DNA from: JAAYTD01 sp964472015 | Lineage (GTDB): Bacteria > Bacteroidota > Ignavibacteria > Kapaibacteriales > UBA2268 | Direction: 5' to 3' | DNA: 64,000 nt | Assembly (NCBI GenBank): GCA_964472015.1 | Contig: CAYYIP010000010.1 | Location: 9,552 to 73,551, forward strand | Shown here: positions 9,404 through 17,900 of the stretch, piece by piece | How the letters are laid out: the number at the start of each line of letters is the position of its first letter | Numbering within the stretch: the stretch's first letter is position 1 | Position numbers and translations under genes: made by a program | Notes under the pieces: generated by a model | Database searches by the model: none | The model's input: only the letters and a program-made list of their open reading frames with translations | What the model was told of the DNA's origin: nothing

Positions 9404-9747
9404 AATTGGAATAGTAAAAATAATTAAGTTATTTATAATACAAAAATAAAGAAAATATTTTAGGATTTATTGTTATTTATATTTTTTTTGGCAAGGAATT
9501 TGCTTTATTATCAATGCTAAAAATGAAAAAAAATATAATTTTATGATAAATTTAATTTAATTATTTAGTTTTAAGTGTTATATTTTTTTATTTTGTTAAA
9601 AATAATTCATTAATATATTGATGAATTCTAAAATTATACAGATAAAAAAAGTTTATAAATTTTGTTTTAAATATAAAAAATTATTAAATTGTATTTCCTA
9701 AAAATAAAAATTATTTTTAATTATCAAAACAAAAATTGTTTTTATAT
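9404..9747. other. divergent spacer between engB and ybaB
   Basis: No ORF is seen. It contains a minus-strand TATTTTTG box (complement of 9447-9440) for engB and a strong sigma-54-like site on the plus strand at 9489-9504 (separate entry). The remaining sequence is plain A/T-rich DNA. Confidence 0.5.
9489..9504 (+). promoter_or_regulatory. sigma-54 (RpoN)-type promoter candidate
   Basis: The sequence TGGCAAGGAATTTGCT matches the sigma-54 core consensus TGGCACG-N4-TTGCW at every fixed base but one. The invariant GG (9490-9491) and GC (9502-9503) have the required 10-nt spacing. A start near 9515 would give a leader of about 230 nt to ybaB. No activator site was recognised, and a chance match is possible. 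Confidence 0.4.
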
Positions 9748-10074
9748 ATGAACGTTGATATATCCAATTTAATGGAACAAGCAAAAAACTTACATTCAGA
9801 ATTAGAAACTTCTAAGAAAAAAGTGGAAAATTTAACAGCTACCGGTGAATCGGGAGCTGGAATGGTATCTGTAAAAATAAATGGGAAAAACAAGGTACTG
9901 TCTTTAGATATTGCAGATGAACTTGTAAATATTCAAGAGAAAAAAGTATTAATAGATTTGTTAATAGCTGCATTTAATAATGCAATTGATAACATAGGTG
10001 AAGTAACAAAAAAAGAAATGGAAACCTTAACGTCAATGTTTCCTTTTTTGTCATCTTTTACGGATAAGTTATAA
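9748..10074 (+). CDS. ybaB: YbaB/EbfC-family nucleoid-associated protein
   Basis: A small (108 aa) DNA-binding protein of the YbaB/EbfC family, which forms dimers with a tweezer shape and is often encoded just before recR. The product shows the family pattern: an N-terminal helix rich in K/E (LMEQAKNLHSELETSKKKVENL), a central beta hairpin (GAGMVSVKINGKNKVLSLDI), and a C-terminal helix with AAFNNAIDNI. The start is taken at ATG 9748; an upstream in-frame TTG at 9736 would add four residues not typical of the family. recR follows after 20 bp, supporting the assignment. Confidence 0.93.
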   Translation: MNVDISNLMEQAKNLHSELETSKKKVENLTATGESGAGMVSVKINGKNKVLSLDIADELVNIQEKKVLIDLLIAAFNNAIDNIGEVTKKEMETLTSMFPFLSSFTDKL

Positions 10075-10094
10075 TTATTTATTAATATAATAGA

Positions 10095-10691
10095 ATGTCG
10101 TATCAACTTGAAGCAATAGAGAAACTTGTAGGTATGTTTCGTGAATTACCTACTATTGGATACAAAACTGCACAAAGACTCGTATATTATATATTAAGAC
10201 AAGATGATAGTTATATTAAAGATTTTAGTGAGGCACTTTTAAATTTAAAACAAAGTGTAACTTTATGTTCTGTATGTTTTAATTATACAGAAAGTATACC
10301 TTGTCCTATATGTAGTTCTTCTAAACGAGATAGAACAATTATTTGTGTTGTTTCAGATCCAAATGATGTTCTTGCAATAGAGAAAACAAATGATTATAAT
10401 GGATTATATCATGTATTGCATGGAGTGTTAAATCCGTTATCAAATATAAGTTACGAAGATTTAAGAATAAAAGAATTAATATATAGACTAACTAATATAA
10501 AGGAAGTTATTCTTGCTATAAATCCAAGTGTAGAAGGTGAAGTAACGATTCAGTATCTTGCAAAGTTGATAAAACAGTTAGATGTAAAAGTAACAAGAAT
10601 TGCTAGTGGTATTCCAATGGGGTCGGCTATTGAATATTCTGATGAGGCAACTTTGGCACGTGCTTTAAATTTTAGAGTAGAATTAAAATAA
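10095..10691 (+). CDS. recR: recombination mediator protein RecR
   Basis: RecR acts with RecO (and RecF) to load RecA at gaps. The helix-hairpin-helix at the N-terminus reads LPTIGYKTAQRL (consensus LPGIGxKSAxRL), the C4 zinc finger LCSVC...CPIC is near residues 57-73, and a Toprim domain follows (IICVVSDPNDVLAIEK). The C-terminal Walker-B-like motif (RIASGIPMGSAIEYSDEATL) matches the family. Length, 198 aa, is typical. It is in an operon with ybaB. Confidence 0.96.
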   Translation: MSYQLEAIEKLVGMFRELPTIGYKTAQRLVYYILRQDDSYIKDFSEALLNLKQSVTLCSVCFNYTESIPCPICSSSKRDRTIICVVSDPNDVLAIEKTNDYNGLYHVLHGVLNPLSNISYEDLRIKELIYRLTNIKEVILAINPSVEGEVTIQYLAKLIKQLDVKVTRIASGIPMGSAIEYSDEATLARALNFRVELK

Positions 10692-11122
10692 ATCATTATT
10701 TTATGTTCTTTTTAATAATTATATTAAAATTATTTATACAACGTAGAGGTATTTATATTGTGTTTTTGTGTGTAAATAAATTTACATAAGAACTAAAATG
10801 TGGAAAATCTTTTAAATTTATACACAAATAGATATATTAAAGTAGTAAAAAAGTTGTATATTTTAATATAAAATTGTTATTTTTGTGAATAAATGTTAAG
10901 TTGTTTTATCTTAATTTTAAGACAATTTTACGATTTATAATTTATATATAGTTTAATTTAGGATATTTGATTTTCTTTCAAAAGATTGTTTGTTTTTATA
11001 CGCCAATTGCACATTAATTATAAACATAAATTTAATTAAGTAGTATATTCCTAATTAAGTTATAAAAATAAAGATGGATGATTATTATAAAATAATATTA
11101 TAACATATAACGTAAATTTATT
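10692..11122 (+). other. spacer upstream of the TPR gene, with promoter candidate
   Basis: No gene is seen in this 431-bp stretch. A promoter-like pair, TTG (10854-10856) and TATTTTTG (10878-10885) with about 21 nt between them, would start transcription near 10892 and give a leader of about 230 nt to the TPR gene. Around 10975-11015 there is a slightly less A/T-rich patch with no recognised element. Confidence 0.4.
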
Positions 11123-11857
11123 ATGAATATTGAAAATTCTAAGGAAGATTTAGAAAATGATGAAATTACGACTAATGTCGTGTCTAATAAATCTAATAAA
11201 ATAAATAGTATAAATAAATTCGTTCAAAAATATAGTAAAATAATAATAATAGTATCAATAGTTATTGTTGTTTTTGGTGGCTTAATATTTTTAATTATAT
11301 CAAATAATGCTAAAAATGAAGCTAATGCTTCAAAAGCTTTAGCAAGAATAGAACAATATTATACAAAAGGTGAATATCTTAATGCTCTAGAAGGGAATGA
11401 CTCATTGCCAACGGTAAGAGGTGAAAAAGTTATTGGTCTTTTAAAAATAGTAGAAGAATATGGATCCACATCTGCAGGTGCACGAGCATCACTTTATGCA
11501 GCCGATTCTTATTTTAAGCTTGAAAATTATAAAGAAGCAAAAATATTTTATGAAAAAGCTATTAAATCAAGTATAGATGTTATTAATGTTGGTGGTTTAG
11601 CTGGTGTTGCTGCATGTAATGAAATTTCAGGAAACTATGTAGAAGCAGCAAATGGATATTTAAAAGCAGTGGATATTATTGCTGATGATGGACAGAAAGC
11701 AAGATATATGTATTTTGCTGGTCTCTGTAATGAAAAAGCAAATAGTAAAGAAAAAGCTATTGAAATATATAGAAATATATTAGAATTAAATATACATGGC
11801 GAATTTTTTAATTTAGCAAAAGCAGGTATTGTTAGGCTAGGTTCAGAAGTAGAGTAA
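11123..11857 (+). CDS. membrane-anchored tetratricopeptide repeat protein
   Basis: A 244-aa bitopic protein: an Asn/Lys-rich cytoplasmic N-terminus, one strong transmembrane helix at about residues 38-60 (IIIIVSIVIVVFGGLIFLII), then an alpha-helical TPR region to the end. Helix pairs such as ARASLYAADSYFKLENYKEAKIFYEKAI and the following NYVEAANGYLKAV are good TPR consensus. The layout resembles YfgM-type membrane TPR proteins that act near the Sec translocon or in envelope assembly, but the family assignment is only structural. It lies upstream of the giant T9SS gene (about 96 bp), and no promoter was seen between them. Confidence 0.75.
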   Translation: MNIENSKEDLENDEITTNVVSNKSNKINSINKFVQKYSKIIIIVSIVIVVFGGLIFLIISNNAKNEANASKALARIEQYYTKGEYLNALEGNDSLPTVRGEKVIGLLKIVEEYGSTSAGARASLYAADSYFKLENYKEAKIFYEKAIKSSIDVINVGGLAGVAACNEISGNYVEAANGYLKAVDIIADDGQKARYMYFAGLCNEKANSKEKAIEIYRNILELNIHGEFFNLAKAGIVRLGSEVE

Positions 11858-11953
11858 TTTAATTTTAATTTTATAAATTTACTTGTAAAAGTAAAAACAT
11901 TTTAATTTAAGAGTATAATTATTAACAATTTATTAATATTTTTCGGAGGTAAC

Positions 11954-14900
11954 ATGAAACGATTTATTCGTTTGTGTTTTATGACTGTGGTTTTGAGTAT
12001 TTTTGCTTTTAATGTAGGGCAAGCTCAAAAGCCTCAACAGTATGTGTCGGGAACTATCAAATCTGATGAGGTTATGATATTTCTTAAAGACAATTTATAC
12101 GTCATAGACCAGGAACTTAATATCAAAGGAACATTGATTATAGAACCTGGAACGGAAATTTATCTATATGATAATGGACGTATAATAGTTGCTGCCGGTG
12201 GAAGACTTATAGCAGATGGATTGGCTGCTGCGGAAGCAAAAGAACCAGTTAATCCAAAAACGTTATATCCTGCTTCAGCTGGTGGTTTAGAATATGCTGA
12301 TTTACGTTTTTTCCTTTATCCTTATTACGAGGGGAATAGTCCTACTGTAACTAAAACGGCAGGAATTAAAAAACTCTCAGCAAGGGAACGTACTATTCAT
12401 CCATTGAAATATAATCATATTTTCAATGTGTTATTAGATGTAACGAATAGGAAAATAGTAAATATAGTTGACCCTAATGTATGGCCAAATGATATTTTTT
12501 CAGCAAGTGCTTCAGGTGAATTTTTGAGTTATTCATATGGTCCAGATAACAGCGATTTGGTTATTGTTCCATTTGAAACAGCTATTATGTTTATAGCTGC
12601 GAGATTAAACTTAGATCCTTATTCAAATCCTTTACTTAAAACAAGTGCATGGAGCAGAGGTAATAATACTTCTGTTAATATAGAACCAGCAGAAATTGTA
12701 TTTAAAGGACAACCACAAAATAATATGTCACGTGAATGGGGACATATTATAGTGTTACCTGGTGCAAGAGCAGCTTTCTTCCGTAATTGTACTTTTGAAA
12801 ATTTCAAAAAAGATACAACGGTTGATAGAATTGCTTATTATAATGATGATAATAGAAATGAACTTACAAACCCAAATTTATCAGCACAAGAATTGGCAGA
12901 CCTTAATAAATCATTATTAGATCTTACTAATGGTGGTGGTGGTGTTATTTCAACGTTCTCTTCAAGAACTTGGTTGCTTGATTGTGAGTTTACAAATAAC
13001 TTTGCTCGTAATCGTGGTGGTGCTATTCAAATTCTTCAAGCTCCAACCAATCTTTATTATTCAAAAATGAGGATTAAAGCAGCAGATACTGTAAATATAC
13101 CTCGTTATGCAAATAATAAAAATTTGAGAGTTGTTGATCCTAATAGTGATTCAACTTCTGTAATGGCTAGACATAGAGCTTATCCTATAATTGATAATAT
13201 TGATAGTAGAAATGGAGAATATTTTAGAAACGATTTTAAGAGAGCAGCATGGGATGATGCACGTATAGCTGGTTATTTAGGACGTTTCCGTAATTTAAGA
13301 TTTAATGCTAATATGGTTCGTCTTGCAGTAACAGAACCTATGCAGGTAGGTGGTAAAACAATAGTTCAAGACAATGTTGATAAATCACCTTCTTTCCCAT
13401 TACCATGGGGTAATATGGCATATGGTGGTGCTGTATATGTTGCTGGACAACCTAATGAAGAATTTCGACAAGTTGAATTTGGTTTTGGTATAAATGATTC
13501 TATTAATATAGATGGTTACAATATTAATCCAAATGGGAAAGGTGGTATAGATTTTATTAATTTTTCAGGCAATATAGCAGAAAATTTACAAAAAAGTAAA
13601 AGTTCAAGTGGTGCAAAAGGCGGTGCAATTTATGTTGGTGCTAATACATCATTAATAGTTGCAGGTAATTTTGAAGGTAATAGTGCTTCTGCAAAATTCT
13701 TAGTAAATGATTCGTCTTCTTATGAAAGTGGTACTAATTATGCACTTGGTGGTGCAATTTATGCTAATAATCATTCAGCAGGTCGTTTACAGATAAGAGG
13801 TGGTAGAAATAGAGATGAAGTTATAAATAATAAAGTTTCAAATAGAAACTGGACTATATTCAAAAATAATACTGCCGGTGCAGGTGGTGCTATTTATGTT
13901 GATAATAGTGCAGATGAAATTATGTCTCCAGTTATTGGTGGTTCTGATTCAAAAGCTTTCAATAATGAATTTGGTTATCGTATTACTTTTGTTAATAACT
14001 TTGCTAAAGCAGCAGGTGGTGCTATTTATACAAAACGTAATACAAGAATAACAGGTTCAGGTGGAAGACATACTGATTATAATTATGCGCCACAAGATAT
14101 GGTTATTTTTGAAAATAACTATGCAGGTTTTGCAGGTGGTGCTTTACATATTGAGATACCAAAAGCCCAACAAAATATTTTAAGACCTCATTTAAGAATA
14201 GCTAATATTATTCGTGCAGAGTTTAAAAACAATATAGTTGGTAAGGATGTGAATTCTTATGTATATGATGAGATACGTGGTGGTGGTGCTATTTATACTT
14301 TAAATGCAGATTTAAACATTGTAAAAGCTGTTAAAATTGCTGAAAACAAAGTTTATAACGGTAATGGTGGTGGTATGCTTTTAGCTAATCCTTTTTCTAC
14401 AAATAAACGTATGTTCTTAACTGATCTTGATAGAGTTGAATATGATGCTAATTGTTATTATGATGCAGAAGGGAAAAGACTACCGTTAGGTGTTGAACCA
14501 ATTGCAATTAATTATACTTCTGTTAATGCGCCTTTTGTTTATGGTGATAATTATTCAGCTGAAGTTGCAGCACAAGAAAATATAAAAGAAGGTATTATTG
14601 TTACAACAAGAATGCTTACTTTATTTGATAGAAATGAAGTTAATATAATTGATAGTATTGCTAATTATCAAATAGATAAATTTGGTGCTACTCAAATGTC
14701 TAAAGGCTATGTAATGCCAGTTACTGATTTTAAAGATCAACATTGGTTTGATGAAAATACTGGTCTTTTAGCAGGTACAAGTGGTAACTTAATAAAGGTA
14801 ACAAAAGTTAATAATGAATGGAAATGGGAAAATATACAAGTAGGTGATGATTATTCTTATAATGCTATATGCTTTACTTCACCTTTAATAGGTTATTTAG

Positions 14901-17900
14901 GTGATAATTATGGTAATATAAAGAAAACTGAAGATGGTGGTGCTACTTGGAGAAATATATATGTTACCAATAGTTCAGTTGAAAGCATTAATGATATTAG
15001 TTTTATTGGTAGTAGTAAAGGTATTGCAGTTACTAAAAATGGTCATATTCTTATAACGAATGATGGTATAAATTGGACTAAATATAATGTATCTCAGTAT
15101 AGTAATCATTTAGTTGCTGCTGCTTGGTCAAGTACAACAAATGGTTATGTTGTTGGAGATAAAGGAATATTATTAAAAACAACAGATGGCGGTATTACTT
15201 GGAATATGCTATCAATACCAGGTGTTAATGCTGACTTAACTAAAATATTATTTAAGAGTTCTAATGATGGTTTTGCTATTGGTAAAGATGGTGTTTTAGC
15301 TATAACTGAAGATGGTGGTGCAACTTGGGATGTAATTACTGGTCAAATACCTTCTAGTGTAACTTTAACAGATATTCATTTCTATGGACAGCAAGTAGGT
15401 TATTTAGCTAGTAGTACTGGCGAAATATATAAAACAACAGACGGTGGTGCAACTTGGTTACATTTAGATGTTGCTAGTGGTCGTACAATTCTTTCGACAT
15501 ATTTTGTTAATATGAAGACAGGTTTTACTACTGGTAACAATGCAGTTGTGAAGAAAACAACAGATGGTGGTTATACTTGGGAACTTGTTGTTCCGGCAGA
15601 TGCTGCTAACGCTCATGGAAGTTTACGTTTACATGCTAATATTCCAACAATGCCAGAAAACGGTGTTGGTCTTGGAGGTGGATTATTTATTATTGATGAA
15701 CAAAAATTAGATAGAATTTATAGAACTGATAGTGTTAAATTTAATCGTGTTAGATTTACTGATAACTATGCATTCTCAGGTTCTGCTATATATTCAGATA
15801 ATTATGATTTAAAACTTGTTCTTAATCGTTCTCTTGTAATTGGTAATAAAACTGATGATAGGAATGATATAGGTAGACATCAAAATGCAATTAATGGTCC
15901 TTTTAATAAAAATTTAGCTTATAACGAACAAAACTTGGCTTCAAGTGACTTAGTTGCTGCTACTATTTATGGTGAATTGCAAGGTCCTCTTCCTAATTCA
16001 ATATTTTCAACAGCTGCCAATTCAATTTATGGTAATGATGCAAGATTCTTAATTAGATTGCCTGACGCTCCTAATACTAAAGGTATTATGGCAGGTCAAA
16101 ATTTCTTAGGTTCAGGTGGTACTGATACTTTAAGAGGTAACTATTGGGGTAAAACAGAAGCAAATGTTATATTAAATGTATTACATAATGTTTCTAATCA
16201 TTCAGGTACTGGTTTAGGTAATTCAAAATTTGAAACATTCTTTGTTGAATATGGGGATAATAACTATTTGCCATTCTATCATAAACAAGATGGTATAGAT
16301 TTACGTAAACAAGGTCCTTTTGAATGGAATACAAGTGATTATCAAGAAGTTCATATAACTAATAAATATAATTATCAAGCAATTGACTTAGATAATCAAC
16401 CAACTGATGTAACTATTGCTGCTGATTTAACTATTCCTGAAAAATATTTATTCTCAGGAAGAATTTATGACTTATATGATAAAGGTACAGATATAAAAAC
16501 AGCTGATTATACTAGACGTAGAATGGTTCCTATTGAAGATTTTGCGATTGGTAATCCTGTTATATTAAAAACTTATCAAGACGAAAACGATGTTCGTACA
16601 GTTCTTGAAAAGAAAACTAAATATGTTAAACGTTGGAAGAGAAATCCTGAATATGCAAATTCTATTTTAGCTAATGGAAATCCAGAATATCCAGAATTGT
16701 ATAATATGCAAGGATTATGGAAACCAATGTATTCAAAAGAAACAGAAGGTTATGTAAAAGCTGACGGTACTATAGTTCCGGCTGATAATATTCCTAGATA
16801 TTATCATCCATTAGCAATGCCATTGTATTTGGAAACACAAGTGGATTTTGATGGCGAATATGTACAATCAAATTGGGATTATAGACATCAATCTGAAACA
16901 GTATTTTTCATTATTAATGAAACTACTACTGATTACATTCGTGTAACAATGAAACAAGTTCCAAATAAGAATGATATTTCAGTATGGGATAATGATTTAT
17001 TCAGAGCAACGGTATTCTTTGTTCCTGATTCTACTAATCGTAGTGATGGATTAGCAAGAAGAAACAGTGAAAATTTACTTAACTTAGGTTCTAATGGTAC
17101 TTTCCCATTTAACTCTGATCCAGATGCTGGTGCAGGTGGTTCTGCTTCTGCTTCTCTTTTACAAAAGTTATGTCCAAGAAATGTAGGTATAGATACTGCT
17201 GCTTATAATGAAGATTTTGCTGCATTAACTGGTAGAAAGTATTTTACTGCTTCAACTCATGCTCCTAGAGATTATCAATTAGGAGGTATTGCTGATATTT
17301 ATGTAAATAGAGCAAAAGATTCACAAGGCAAGATAATAAAGAAGATGCCAGATGATAATATTTTTGATAAAGTAAACGATAATAGTTATAATGCTTATTT
17401 TGCAGGTGAACGTTTTGGTACTTTACCTGTTAATAAAGGTGATGTTATTCGTGTTGTATCAAGAAATGTTCTTTGGAAAGAAGGTGTTGAAAAAGCTTAT
17501 GATGGTGGATTAGTATTTATAATTACTGATGGCCCAGAGCCTCCAGTATTTACAGGTGATGTTGTTACATTAAGTACTGATTATCTTAATCCTTATATGA
17601 AAGGTGTTGATGGTTCTTTCCCGCCAATTTATAATAAGATTCGCCCTGATATGAGTGGTGCTATTGGTGATACTGCAGTTTATAAACCAGAATTATTAAA
17701 CAAAGTATTTGTACAAACTGATAGAAATTATCCTGCAGTAGAAGGAACTTATTCAAATAAAGACTTACCTAATAATGTAAGAGGTACTGATAGCATTTTA
17801 ACAATAACTGCTATTGATAGAAATGGATTCTATGATCCACGTGTTGAATTCTGGAAAGATAAATATACTGATCTTTCTTATACTTGGAGTGTTGGTAGTA

